This document shows, one piece after another, positions 31,661 through 40,763 of a DNA stretch of 64,000 nucleotides. Location of the stretch: positions 1,736,001 through 1,800,000 of the forward strand of contig OZ255620.1 in assembly GCA_965276665.1 (NCBI GenBank), given 5' to 3'. Numbering within the stretch: position 1 is the stretch's first letter; every line of letters starts with the position of its first letter. The position numbers and the translations under genes are program-made. Below the pieces are notes generated by a model. The model ran no database searches, was not told the DNA's origin, and saw only the letters and a program-made list of their open reading frames with translations. This stretch comes from CAWGJC01 sp965276665. GTDB lineage: Bacteria > Pseudomonadota > Alphaproteobacteria > Acetobacterales > Acetobacteraceae.

Positions 31661-33442
31661 ATGCCGCGCGCTGAATCCGCCAGCCATGTCGAGGGCATGC
31701 TCAAGGGCTTCGTGACCGTTGACGGCAAGAACCTCCATTATACGCGAACGGGGCATGGGCCCGCCGTCGTCATGCTGCATGCCTCGCCGTGCTCGGCGCG
31801 GGTGATGGCGCCACTGCAAGCGGTCTTCGCGTCGCGCTTCACGACGTTTGCATTCGATCTTCCGGGTCTCGGCCTGTCCGACATGCCGGATGCCACGCCG
31901 GTGGAGACGGCGGACCTCGCGGGCATGATCGCGGGGGCGATCCGGGCGCTCGATCTGTCGCAGGTGGCCGCGTACGGGCGGCATACCGGCGCCGGCGTTG
32001 CGGTCGAGCTGGCGCATCGGTATCCGGAACTGTGCAGCATGGTGCTGACAGATGGGTTCCCGGTGTTTGCGCAGCCCTATTCGAACGAGCGCCTCACGGA
32101 ATATCTGCCGCCGATCGTGCCGCGATGGGACGGCGGCCATCTGGTCTGGACCTGGTTCCGTTATCGCGAGCAGCACATTTTCTGGCCGTGGGACCGGCCG
32201 CTCGCGCAGCATCGCGCCGATTGTGACTTACCTGATATCGACTTTCTCTATCGTGGAGCGGTGGAGCTGCTCGATGCCGGTGCGAGCTATCCCGCGATCT
32301 ACGCCTCGGCGTTCCGCCATCCCGGCCTCGCCATGATCGGCGACTTGAAACCGCCTGTGTGCTTCGGCAATCGGCCCGGCGACAGCCAGCACAAGACGAT
32401 GAAGCTGTACCCGCCCACGGCATGGGTGCAGGAATTCCCGCGTGATTTTGTCGAGGCGTCGGCGCTCGAGTGTCGCGTGCTGGAGCAGCATCCAGCCACG
32501 GGAGGTGTGCCTGCGCATCGGAGCCGGGTAAGGCTCGGCGTGCCGCGCGTGATGGACTACGTGGCGACCCGTGACGGGCAGAGTCTCGTGATCGGCGTCG
32601 GTCTCGACAAGCCAGGCACGCCGGTTCTCCTACTTCATGATCTGCCAGGCTCTACCGCGTTGCATCGCGCGGAGATTGAGGCGATGGGCGCTCACCGACC
32701 GGTGCTCGCGATGGATCTGAGCGGCAACGGGCATTCGGACCTCGCGCCCGATGCGGTGGTGGGAATTGGTCGTTGGGCGGATCAGGTTGAAGATTTGCTG
32801 TCGCTTCTCAGCATCGAGCGCGCGATCCTCTCCGCCATCGGGACGTCCGCAACGGTAGCCGTCGCGCTTGCCTTGCGGGCCCCGGAGCGGGTGGCGGCAC
32901 TCATGCTGCAATCGCCACCGATGGTCGGGGGGGAATGGGCCGAGGCGCATGCTGAGGATTATGCGCCGGACATCACGCCGGTGCGGGATGGTGGCAACTT
33001 TCTTCGTCTGTGGCACCATCTGCGCGATCAGGAGCTGTGGTGGCCGTGGTTCGAGCAGAAGCACGCGCATGCCCGGCCGGCGCCGCGGATTGCGCCGGAG
33101 CATTTGCACGCGCGCGCCTTGGCGGTGCTGGGACAGCCGCATCATTATCGGCCGACGTGGCGCGCCGTGCTTTCTTATCCGCTTGATGTAAGCCTGGCGC
33201 GGGCAACGCTTCCGACAATGGTGACATATCGCGAGCGGGACCTGTTTGCGAGGTTCCGGGATCGTGCGGCGGCGATCGCGGGCGGGCGTGAGGCGGTGCT
33301 GTTGCCGGACGAGGAAGAAGCCGCCGCGAGCGTGATGGAGGCTTGGCTTTCGGCAGCCGGGATCAAGTGCGACCAGGACGCGGAAGCGGTGCGCCGAGTG
33401 CCGCCAACAACTCCGGAAGGAACGGCGCATGCTGTGGCGTGA
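31661..33442 (+). CDS. tandem two-domain alpha/beta hydrolase
   Basis: 593 aa with two alpha/beta-hydrolase domains, ~15-285 and ~298-575. Each repeats the same plan, including an unusual cap segment (DGGHLVWTWFRYREQHIFWP in domain 1, DGGNFLRLWHHLRDQELWWP in domain 2), so the gene arose by internal duplication. The nucleophile elbow is degenerate: G-R-H108-T-G in domain 1 has His for Ser, and domain 2 has G-T-S396-A-T with the last Gly replaced. Catalysis may be altered or lost in domain 1. Start ATG 31661 is uncertain (31697 is an alternative). It is divergent from the dehydrogenase operon and overlaps the opposite-strand cupin gene by 80 bp. Confidence 0.8.
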   Translation: MPRAESASHVEGMLKGFVTVDGKNLHYTRTGHGPAVVMLHASPCSARVMAPLQAVFASRFTTFAFDLPGLGLSDMPDATPVETADLAGMIAGAIRALDLSQVAAYGRHTGAGVAVELAHRYPELCSMVLTDGFPVFAQPYSNERLTEYLPPIVPRWDGGHLVWTWFRYREQHIFWPWDRPLAQHRADCDLPDIDFLYRGAVELLDAGASYPAIYASAFRHPGLAMIGDLKPPVCFGNRPGDSQHKTMKLYPPTAWVQEFPRDFVEASALECRVLEQHPATGGVPAHRSRVRLGVPRVMDYVATRDGQSLVIGVGLDKPGTPVLLLHDLPGSTALHRAEIEAMGAHRPVLAMDLSGNGHSDLAPDAVVGIGRWADQVEDLLSLLSIERAILSAIGTSATVAVALALRAPERVAALMLQSPPMVGGEWAEAHAEDYAPDITPVRDGGNFLRLWHHLRDQELWWPWFEQKHAHARPAPRIAPEHLHARALAVLGQPHHYRPTWRAVLSYPLDVSLARATLPTMVTYRERDLFARFRDRAAAIAGGREAVLLPDEEEAAASVMEAWLSAAGIKCDQDAEAVRRVPPTTPEGTAHAVA

Positions 33443-34193
33443 AAGTGAAGGGCGGCGCATCCTCCCACAGCGTCTCCTGCGAACCGCCGAGGGAGCGGAA
33501 CAGGATGAGCGCGCCGGTGCGCGAGCCGTACGGTCCGTGCTTGATCATCGGCGGGCGAAAACAATAGGCGCCGGCCTGCATCGTTCCGGTGTTGCCCGCG
33601 AGCTCACCGGCGAGCAGGAAGAATTCCTGTGCGATCGGATGCCGTTCGGCGCGATCCCCATGCAGAAATGGGACGGTGGCGGTGATATAGGTGTTCTCGC
33701 CGGAGATCGGGTCGGTACGGAGCACGCGCATCCGCGCGCGGGCATGCATGCTGCCGAGACCAAATTTCTGGAAGTCGCCGTCCCACGCGCCTTCGATCAG
33801 ATCGATCCTACGAACCAGTCGGCGCTCTTCGAAGCGGGACGGATCACCGGCAGCGGGATTGGGCATCGCGGAGAAGAAGCTCAGCAGCGTCACCCCTTCG
33901 GGCGATGCGACTTGTACGCGCGCATAACCATTGGGCAGAAATGCGTAGCTGTCCTCGCGATACTCGACGCCGCTGATGCACAGGCTACCGTCCAGAACGT
34001 AAAGCTCCTGATCCGCTGGCAGAACGTGATCGGCGCCGGCGGCCCAGCCGGCAGGATAGCGCAGCAGGCAGGAGAAGGCGCGGGTCTCGGAATCCGTGCT
34101 GAGCAGCTTGACCTCGCCGCCGGGACAATCGAATTGCGCCCCATTGCTCCAAGGGAGAAATTGCGACTGGATGAATTCGATATGTTCGCGCAT
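33363..34193 (-). CDS. cupin-domain protein (bicupin, DUF4437-like)
   Basis: 276-aa protein built of two cupin halves: LPADQELYVLDGSLCISGVE with YAFLPNGYARVQVASPEG in the first, and PIAQEFFLLAGELAGNTGTM with AGAYCFRPPMIKHGPYGSRTG in the second. Few metal-binding His are present in half 1; half 2 has a His near the expected place. Function unknown: an isomerase, dioxygenase-like or sensing role is possible. It is divergent from the CoA ligase gene (82-bp gap) and heads away from the catabolic cluster, with its 3' end antisense to the hydrolase gene. Confidence 0.7.
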   Translation of the reverse strand: MREHIEFIQSQFLPWSNGAQFDCPGGEVKLLSTDSETRAFSCLLRYPAGWAAGADHVLPADQELYVLDGSLCISGVEYREDSYAFLPNGYARVQVASPEGVTLLSFFSAMPNPAAGDPSRFEERRLVRRIDLIEGAWDGDFQKFGLGSMHARARMRVLRTDPISGENTYITATVPFLHGDRAERHPIAQEFFLLAGELAGNTGTMQAGAYCFRPPMIKHGPYGSRTGALILFRSLGGSQETLWEDAPPFTFTPQHAPFLPELLAALGAPLPRPGRT

Positions 34194-34275
34194 TCCATGA
34201 TCGTTGGGCGAGGAGCCGCCGGCTGTCAATCGTCCCTGTCGTCGCGCTGCCGATCGCATTGAACGGACCAAGGTG

Positions 34276-35661
34276 ATGAGCAACGTGCAGCCCCCGCCTT
34301 ACTTTCTTCCCGACATGCTGCGCCAACCGCAGGCGGCCGTGCGCACGCTGCAGGACCATCTGCTCCGTCGTATGGTCGACATCTGCTACGAATCCCATCC
34401 GTTCTATTCCAAGCTAATGCGGCAGGAGCGGCTCGAGCCGCAGCACATTCAATCCTGCGACGACCTGGTGCGGTTACCTCCGGCGACAAAGAAGGACTTT
34501 CTCGCCGATCCGGATGCGTTCCGCCTTGATCCCGCGAAGCTTCCCGGGAATGAAGGGATTCTCTGGAAGGTCGTCTACACCACCGGCACCACGTCCGGCC
34601 GTCCTGCACCGGTCTATATCACGGCGCACGATCACTTCGCCTACATGTTCGGCTTCAAGGATCGCCAGGACATGATCGGGCTGCGCGATACGGATCGCTT
34701 GATCAACCTATTTCCACTCACGAATTTCCCGCTCGGCGCCTTTGCACGGGCTGCCGATGAGATCGCGGCCGTCGGCGCAACAATCGTCTTCGGCCATACC
34801 GGGCGCGCGGACATGCCGTTTCCGCTCAACCGTTCGCTTGATGAGGCGGTCGCCGCCATTGCGCGCCACCGCGTGACGGTGTTGTGGGGTGTCGCGGGCT
34901 TCGTGCGCCGCGTGCTCATCCGGGCGAAGGACTCCCGCGCGGATCTTTCGAGCGTGCGCATGGTGATGACGACAGGCGAGGCGGCCTCACCGGCGATGCG
35001 TGCAGATTTCCGTCGCCGCATGGCCGATCTCGGATGCGCCGACACGGTCCTTGTCAACCGCTACGGCTCGACCGAGCAGGGCGGGACGATGATCGAATGC
35101 TGCGACGGCAGCGGTTTCCACAGCGTGCTGCCCGATCAGCTCTTCCACGAGGTTGTTGATCCGGAGAGTGGACGGCGTCTTGCGGATGGTGAGATGGGGC
35201 ATCTGGCGGTCACGCATCTCAATCGGCGCGGAACGGTGTTCCTGCGCTACCTCGTCGGCGATGTCGCATCGCTGGACAGCGAGCCGTGCCCGCATTGCGG
35301 CCGCACCTCGGTGCGGATGTCCTCGGCGCCGGTGCGCTCGGGGGATATCATCAAGATCAAGGGAGCGCTCGTCAATCTCGGCAACCTGAAGTCGGAATTC
35401 GATCGGAAGCAGGACATCGACGAGTATCAGATCGTCGTGCGGCCGGAGGATCAGAACGACTGCTTTTCGATGGACGAGCTGGTGATCCGCCTGGCGCCGT
35501 CACAAGGCAGCGATGGCGGCGTGGCCGAGCAAGTTGCCGCCGACGTGACGCGCCTCACCAATCTGCGGCCGCGGATCGAGATCGTCGATCGGGACGAGAT
35601 CTTCGACCCTATGGCCGCGAGCAAGCCACGACGCATCGTCGACGCGCGGCCGCCGCGCTGA
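34276..35661 (+). CDS. phenylacetate-CoA ligase-like (PaaK family) adenylate-forming enzyme
   Basis: 461-aa ANL-superfamily protein of the PaaK type. The phosphate-binding loop is YTTGTTSGRPAP near 107-118, the A5-like motif is NRYGSTEQGG near 260, and a CPHCGRT zinc-like finger and GDIIKIKGALVN near 365 mark the C-terminal part, as in PaaK. The start ATG 34276 has AAGGTG close by. It probably activates an aromatic or other carboxylate as the CoA thioester or acyl-adenylate. It begins the plus-strand catabolic set. Confidence 0.82.
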   Translation: MSNVQPPPYFLPDMLRQPQAAVRTLQDHLLRRMVDICYESHPFYSKLMRQERLEPQHIQSCDDLVRLPPATKKDFLADPDAFRLDPAKLPGNEGILWKVVYTTGTTSGRPAPVYITAHDHFAYMFGFKDRQDMIGLRDTDRLINLFPLTNFPLGAFARAADEIAAVGATIVFGHTGRADMPFPLNRSLDEAVAAIARHRVTVLWGVAGFVRRVLIRAKDSRADLSSVRMVMTTGEAASPAMRADFRRRMADLGCADTVLVNRYGSTEQGGTMIECCDGSGFHSVLPDQLFHEVVDPESGRRLADGEMGHLAVTHLNRRGTVFLRYLVGDVASLDSEPCPHCGRTSVRMSSAPVRSGDIIKIKGALVNLGNLKSEFDRKQDIDEYQIVVRPEDQNDCFSMDELVIRLAPSQGSDGGVAEQVAADVTRLTNLRPRIEIVDRDEIFDPMAASKPRRIVDARPPR

Positions 35662-35742
35662 TCGCGGATCATCGGGGCAATAGGGCATTCACAGGGCCGC
35701 GCAACTGGCCGCTATCGCGCGGGATGACTGGAGAGAGAGGCG

Positions 35743-36453
35743 ATGAAACCTTGGGACAATGTAATCTCCGAGGATGAGCAGAAGGCCTATCGCGCCGCGG
35801 GATTCGGTCGTCCATCCGGGCTCGGCGCACGACCGGCGCTGCTGATCATCGACGTGCAGTATCGTACAACCGGGACAGAACCTCGCCCGTTCTGGGATTC
35901 CATCAAGGAATTCCCGACCTCCTGCGGTGACGTCGCGTGGCGTGCAGTGAACCGCATCGAACGCCTGCTCGCGCTGTTCCGCAGCCGTGGCTGGCCGGTG
36001 CTCTACCCGCATGTCTCGCCGAAGGAAGGTTTCGACGGCGGCCGTCTGGCCGACAAGGTGCCGGCGATCATGACGGTGGCGCGCAAGGGCTACGAATTCG
36101 TACAGGAGATCGCGCCGCGGGAAGGCGATATCCTGCTGCCGAAGAAGCACCCGAGCGCGTTTTTCGGGACGCCGCTTGCGAGCTATCTGATCAACCTGAA
36201 CGCTGACACGCTCGTTGTCACCGGATGCACGACGAGCGGATGCGTGCGCGGCTCGGTGGTCGATGCCTTCGCCTATAATTTCCGCGTGGCGGTGCCGCAT
36301 GATGCGGTCTACGATCGCAGTCAAACCTCGCATGCCGTCAATCTCTTCGATATGGCCGAGAAATATGCCGACGTGATGGCGACGGACGAGTTGATCAAGC
36401 AGCTCGCCGCCCGCAATGCCGCGCCGAACGGTGGCGAGCGACGGGCCTCGTGA
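35743..36453 (+). CDS. isochorismatase-like cysteine hydrolase (N-carbamoylsarcosine amidase type)
   Basis: 236-aa isochorismatase-fold amidohydrolase. The catalytic triad is visible: D37 (LLIIDVQ), K135 (LLPKKHPSAFFG) and nucleophile C167 (TGCTTSGCVRGS), with the cis-peptide region just before it. Spacing matches N-carbamoylsarcosine amidases and maleamate amidases. Overlap with the hydantoinase-type gene (GTGA) suggests sequential action: ring opening of a cyclic amide or imide, then hydrolysis of the carbamoyl or half-amide product. Confidence 0.86.
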   Translation: MKPWDNVISEDEQKAYRAAGFGRPSGLGARPALLIIDVQYRTTGTEPRPFWDSIKEFPTSCGDVAWRAVNRIERLLALFRSRGWPVLYPHVSPKEGFDGGRLADKVPAIMTVARKGYEFVQEIAPREGDILLPKKHPSAFFGTPLASYLINLNADTLVVTGCTTSGCVRGSVVDAFAYNFRVAVPHDAVYDRSQTSHAVNLFDMAEKYADVMATDELIKQLAARNAAPNGGERRAS

Positions 36454-37874
36454 GCATGACATCGTTCGACCTCGTCATCCGCGGCGGGCGCGCCGTTTTC
36501 CCGACCGGCCCGCGTGCATGCGACATCGCCGTGCGGGATGGCCGGATCGCGGCCATTCTCGCGCCCGGGGAATCTGTCGCGACCGCATCTGAGCTCGATG
36601 CGAAGGGGCTGGTCGTGATGCCGGGCGTGATCGACGTTCACTTGCATCTTGGCCACGGGCGCGACATCTCGCGCCCGCGCGTGCCGGAGGATGCCGCGGG
36701 GGAGACTGCGGCCGCTGCGAAGGGCGGCATCACCTGCTTCATACCCTATGTCATGGCGAGTGAGCCGTTCGAGGATGTGTTCGACGGCATCCGCACCGTC
36801 ACCGAGCAGGGCGCGCGGATCGATTTCGGCTATCATTTCTGCATCTCGACAGAGGCCCAGCTCGCGCAGGTGCGGCGCTACGCCGCAGAATATGGCGTTC
36901 CGAGCTTCAAGATCTTCATGAACAATCGCGGCGGCGAGGGGAAGCGCCTCGGGCTGCCGGATATCGATGACGGATTCCTCCTCCGCCTATGCGAGGAGGC
37001 GGCCGCGGCCAACGGCATGGTGTGCCCTCATCCGGAGACGATCGAGCTCGCCTGGGTGCTGCGCGATCGCGTCATGCGTGCGGACCCGGACGGCAAGAGC
37101 CGGCTCGCCGGCTGGAATCGGACGCGCCCACCCTTTGTCGAGGCGGATGCGGTGCAGCGGGCGGCGCTCGTCGCGAATGCGGCCGGTGTGCCGCTCTATG
37201 TCGTGCACACGTCGTCCCGTGAGGCATTGGAGGCCGCGTTGCGGCAGCGTCACGGCGGGATGCAGATATATATCGAGACCTGCCCGCATTACCTGACGCA
37301 TGATGTCGATTGGGAAGGCGGTGTGGTTGGCAAGATCAACCCGCCCTTGCGCGAGGCCGGGGATCGCGATGCGCTGTGGCGTGCCGTGCTGGCGGGCGAT
37401 GTCGACACGGTTGCAACCGATCACGTGCATCGGGACATTTCTGCAAAGCAGGGGAACATCTGGACCGCGTCGCCCGGCTGCCCGGGGCTCGAGACGTTGC
37501 TGCCCGTGATGCTCAGCGAAGGGCATCACAAGCGCGGATTGCCGCTCGAGCGCGTGGCGGCGCTGCTGGCGGGAAATCCCGCACGGCTCATGGGACTCGA
37601 TGCGGTGAAGGGCATGATCCAACCCGGCCTCGATGCCGATCTAGCGCTGGTCGATCTCGATGCCGAATGGACGCTGGAGCGCGCCGATATCGTCTCGAGT
37701 GCGGGCTACTCCATCTACGAGGGATGGCGGCTCCGCGGCCGCGTCGTGCACACGATATGCCGTGGCCGGCTTGTGCTCGAGAGCGGCGCGCTGCGCGACG
37801 ACGCGATTGGCACCGGGCGCTACGTGCCGCGACACCTCGCCTCGACACGGACCGCATCCCGGGTGGCCGCATGA
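36450..37874 (+). CDS. dihydroorotase/hydantoinase-family cyclic amidohydrolase
   Basis: 474-aa TIM-barrel amidohydrolase. All binuclear metal ligands are present: H64-x-H66 (VHLHLGH), carboxylated K154 (SFKIFMNN), H194 (CPHPETIE), H253 (VVHTSS) and D324 (VATDHV). This is the hydantoinase, dihydropyrimidinase, allantoinase or cyclic-imidase branch. Start is GTG 36450 or ATG 36456; the GTG overlaps the preceding stop. It sits between an amidase and an amidohydrolase-2 gene, so it should open a ring with an internal amide bond. Confidence 0.87.
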   Translation: MSMTSFDLVIRGGRAVFPTGPRACDIAVRDGRIAAILAPGESVATASELDAKGLVVMPGVIDVHLHLGHGRDISRPRVPEDAAGETAAAAKGGITCFIPYVMASEPFEDVFDGIRTVTEQGARIDFGYHFCISTEAQLAQVRRYAAEYGVPSFKIFMNNRGGEGKRLGLPDIDDGFLLRLCEEAAAANGMVCPHPETIELAWVLRDRVMRADPDGKSRLAGWNRTRPPFVEADAVQRAALVANAAGVPLYVVHTSSREALEAALRQRHGGMQIYIETCPHYLTHDVDWEGGVVGKINPPLREAGDRDALWRAVLAGDVDTVATDHVHRDISAKQGNIWTASPGCPGLETLLPVMLSEGHHKRGLPLERVAALLAGNPARLMGLDAVKGMIQPGLDADLALVDLDAEWTLERADIVSSAGYSIYEGWRLRGRVVHTICRGRLVLESGALRDDAIGTGRYVPRHLASTRTASRVAA

Positions 37875-38782
37875 CCGGACAGCCTCTCGCCTTCGACGCC
37901 AGGCGGACGCGCACCGGCTATGGTGCGATCGATATCGTCGTGAACTGCTATACGCCGGAGATCGTCGCGGCCGGGCGTGCGCCGACGGATGACCGGTTCC
38001 GCGAAAAGGTCGGCGTCGCGACGCAGGAGCGGAAAGGCACGTCGCTCGAGGATTACATCGCAAAAATGGATCGTGCCGGCATCGAGCGTTCGCTATTGGT
38101 GGCGGCACGTTGCGGCGATCTTCGCGTGAGGGGCTCGACGGAGGTGTCGTACGAGGCGATCGCAGAGGCCTGCCACAAATATCCGCATCGCTTCTCTGGC
38201 CTCGCGGGGATTGACCCCACACGTGGGGTCGCGGGTTTGAAGGAACTCGATAGGGCCGTGCAAGAATATGGCTTCGTCGGCGCGCATCTCTATCCCCATT
38301 GGTTCGGCAAGGCGCCCGATGCCGCCATCTACTATCCATACTATGCACGCTGCGCCGAACTCGGCATCCCCGTCATGATGCAGGTGGGGCAGTGCTTGGT
38401 GTATCAGACGGATCGTCGCCTGCCTTCGGTCGGGCGCCCGATGGCGCTCGACCAAGTCGCGATCGACTTCCCCGAGCTCACGCTGATTGGCATCCATCTC
38501 GGCTACCCGTGGGTGGACGAGATGATCAGTTGCTGCTGGAAGCACCCGAACGTCTACATGGCCGGTGACGCCTACGCGCCGAAGCATTGGCCGGCGCAGG
38601 CGATCCACTACGCGAACACGTACGGGCAGGAAAAATTCATGTTCGGTACCGACTGGTGGGTGATCGACCCCGAGCGCGCGATGCAGGAGGTGGCCGCGCT
38701 GGATTTTCGCCCGGGTCCGCTGCGGAAGATCCTGCGTGGCAACGCGGCGCGGATATTCCGCCTGCCGGAGCAGGCCTCCTGA
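37871..38782 (+). CDS. amidohydrolase-2 family protein with degenerate metal site
   Basis: 303-aa TIM-barrel protein of the amidohydrolase-2 (ACMS decarboxylase-like) group: AGIDPTRG, GAHLYPHWFGKAPD, IGIHLGYPWVDE and FGTDWWVIDPER follow the family order. The N-terminal HxH metal motif is replaced (AIDIVVNCYTPE), so the metal site differs from the usual. ATG overlaps the hydantoinase stop (ATGA). A decarboxylase, hydrolase or lyase step on the ring-opened product is likely; specifics unknown. Confidence 0.78.
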   Translation: MTGQPLAFDARRTRTGYGAIDIVVNCYTPEIVAAGRAPTDDRFREKVGVATQERKGTSLEDYIAKMDRAGIERSLLVAARCGDLRVRGSTEVSYEAIAEACHKYPHRFSGLAGIDPTRGVAGLKELDRAVQEYGFVGAHLYPHWFGKAPDAAIYYPYYARCAELGIPVMMQVGQCLVYQTDRRLPSVGRPMALDQVAIDFPELTLIGIHLGYPWVDEMISCCWKHPNVYMAGDAYAPKHWPAQAIHYANTYGQEKFMFGTDWWVIDPERAMQEVAALDFRPGPLRKILRGNAARIFRLPEQAS

Positions 38783-39000
38783 TGCGCCAGGCCCACATCT
38801 GCGCATGGCGGGTGCCGTGTGACCATCGTAGCAAGGAGCAACGCCGCGCGGATTGACCGGGCGTTGACGAAAGCTCTGGCAAGGCATTCGAGTTGCATCC
38901 AAGATCCACCCGGCATGCATCGCGGGACGGGGAGGAGCGCCCCGGCCGCCGGCCGTGCCATGGGACACCGACCCGCGGCTCCCGCTGAGAGTTGCTGTCG

Positions 39001-39918
39001 ATGATCGGGTTCCTTCTTCGACGTATCGTGCAGGCAGTTCTCACGGTGCTAGGTGTCATCACGGCCGCCTTCTTCCTGATCCGCCTGGCGGGAGACCCGA
39101 CTACGCTGCTCCTCCCGGCCGAGGCGACGCCGGATGATGTCGCCCGCCTCCGCCAGTCGATGGGGTTGGACCAGCCGCTGGTCATTCAGTATCTCCGCTT
39201 CATCAATAACGTTCTCCACGGCGACTTCGGCACTTCCGTGCGGACCAGCGAATCCGCCATGAGGCTCGTGCTTGAGCGGTTGCCGGCGACGATCGAGCTC
39301 GCGTTGACATCCTTCGTGTTCGGCATCGGGCTCGCGTTTCTGGCAGGTCTCGCGATGCGCATGTCGCACTCGCGGGAGCTGCGTGCGGTGATCATGTGGG
39401 TTGCGCTTGGGCGGCAGGCGATCCCGATCTTCTCCTTCGGCCTCATCATGATCCTGGTGTTTTCGGTCTGGCTGCGCTGGCTGCCATCCCTCGGTGCAGG
39501 CACGCCGGCGCACCTCGTGCTGCCAGCGGTCTCGCTCGGCAGCTATGAGCTCGGGCTCTACCTCCGCCTCTTCAACGCCTCGCTCGCCGCCGAGCAGCGG
39601 CAGGATTATGTGCGGTGCGCCTACGCGAAGGGCCTCGGGCGCGGGCGCACCTTGCTCACGCACATGCTGCCGAACGCCCTGCTGCCGCTCATCACCATTG
39701 CGGGCATCAACCTCGGCCTGCTGCTCGGCGGCACGGTCGTGACGGAGATGGTATTCAGCTGGCCCGGCGTCGGGCGCCTCATTGTCCAGTCCGTCAGTCA
39801 GCGGGACTACCCGGTGATCATTGCCGGCGTGTTCCTGATCTCAGTCATGTTCGTGGTGCTCAACCTTCTTGTCGACCTGCTCTATGGGCTGCTCGATCCT
39901 CGCGTCAAGACGGCATGA
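39001..39918 (+). CDS. ABC importer permease, DppB/OppB-like (second system)
   Basis: 305-aa permease starting MIGFLLRRIVQAVLTVLGVI, the normal DppB N-terminus; ATG 39001 preferred over an upstream TTG. Signatures: FFLIRLAGDP, SMGLDQPLVIQYLRFI, EAA loop CAYAKGLGRGRTLLTHMLPN, ETVF-like EMVFSWPGVGRLI and LLYGLLDPR. It lies 218 bp after the amidohydrolase gene; that gap shows no gene. Confidence 0.88.
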   Translation: MIGFLLRRIVQAVLTVLGVITAAFFLIRLAGDPTTLLLPAEATPDDVARLRQSMGLDQPLVIQYLRFINNVLHGDFGTSVRTSESAMRLVLERLPATIELALTSFVFGIGLAFLAGLAMRMSHSRELRAVIMWVALGRQAIPIFSFGLIMILVFSVWLRWLPSLGAGTPAHLVLPAVSLGSYELGLYLRLFNASLAAEQRQDYVRCAYAKGLGRGRTLLTHMLPNALLPLITIAGINLGLLLGGTVVTEMVFSWPGVGRLIVQSVSQRDYPVIIAGVFLISVMFVVLNLLVDLLYGLLDPRVKTA

Positions 39919-40763
39919 AGCTCCGCCTCGCCCCGTCGCATATTGTCGCCGCGATGCTCCTGATCGTGATGATCCTGTTCATCGTCGTGGTGCCCTTGTT
40001 GCCGAGTTACCACCCCTACGCGCAGAATCTGGCGGCAACCCTGGTGCCGATCTTCCAGCACGCGCCGGACGGGCACTGCTTCCTGCTAGGCAGCGACACG
40101 CTCGGCCGCGACATGCTGAGCAGGCTCGCGCTCGCGGGTCGGATCTCGGTTCTGATCGCTGGGGGAGCCGTTGCTTTCAGCCTCGTGCTCGGCGTGATGC
40201 TCGGGCTGTTCGCGGGGTATTTCCGAGGCGTGACGGAATCCTTCATCATGGGCTTCGCCGATCTGCAGCTCTCCATCCCGCGCATCCTGCTGCTCGTCGC
40301 CGTTACGGCGGCGCTGGGGCCGGGAACCGTCAAGCTCGCTCTGCTGCTCGGCATCACGAGCTGGGTTTCCTATGGCCGCGTTGCGCGCGCGATGGCGATG
40401 AGCCTGCGCACGCGCGAATTCGTGCTCGCCGCCGTCACGCAGGGCGCGACGCCCGCCTGGAACATCCGCAAGCACCTGCTGCCGAATGTGCTTCCGCAGA
40501 TGCTCATCGTCGGCTCCTACGAGTTCGGCCAGATCGTCATTCTCGAGGCATCGCTCAGCTATCTCGGCCTCGGGGTGCAGCCGCCCTTGCCGAGCTGGGG
40601 CATGATGGTCAGCGACGGGCAGAACTATCTCGCGCTTGCGCCGTCTCTGTCGGTGCTGCCGAGCATCGCCCTCGTGCTGCTGATCGCCGGCTTGCAGATA
40701 CTCTCCCAGGCCTTCACCTCTGAGAACCAGCCGATTGCCGTTCCGGAAAAGGCGGCCATATGA
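39915..40763 (+). CDS. ABC importer permease, DppC/OppC-like (second system)
   Basis: 282-aa permease beginning MKLRLAPSHIVAAMLLIVMI. FLLGSDTLGRDMLSRLALAGR and LSYLGLGVQPPLPSWGMMV are DppC signatures, and AVTQGATPAWNIRKHLLPN is the EAA loop. ATGA overlap with the DppB-like gene. Confidence 0.88.
   Translation: MKLRLAPSHIVAAMLLIVMILFIVVVPLLPSYHPYAQNLAATLVPIFQHAPDGHCFLLGSDTLGRDMLSRLALAGRISVLIAGGAVAFSLVLGVMLGLFAGYFRGVTESFIMGFADLQLSIPRILLLVAVTAALGPGTVKLALLLGITSWVSYGRVARAMAMSLRTREFVLAAVTQGATPAWNIRKHLLPNVLPQMLIVGSYEFGQIVILEASLSYLGLGVQPPLPSWGMMVSDGQNYLALAPSLSVLPSIALVLLIAGLQILSQAFTSENQPIAVPEKAAI

Noticed and set aside
38783..39000. extra small gene between the amidohydrolase and permease genes
   Set aside because: Open frames here are short, lack ribosome-binding sites and overlap antisense frames of the neighbours.
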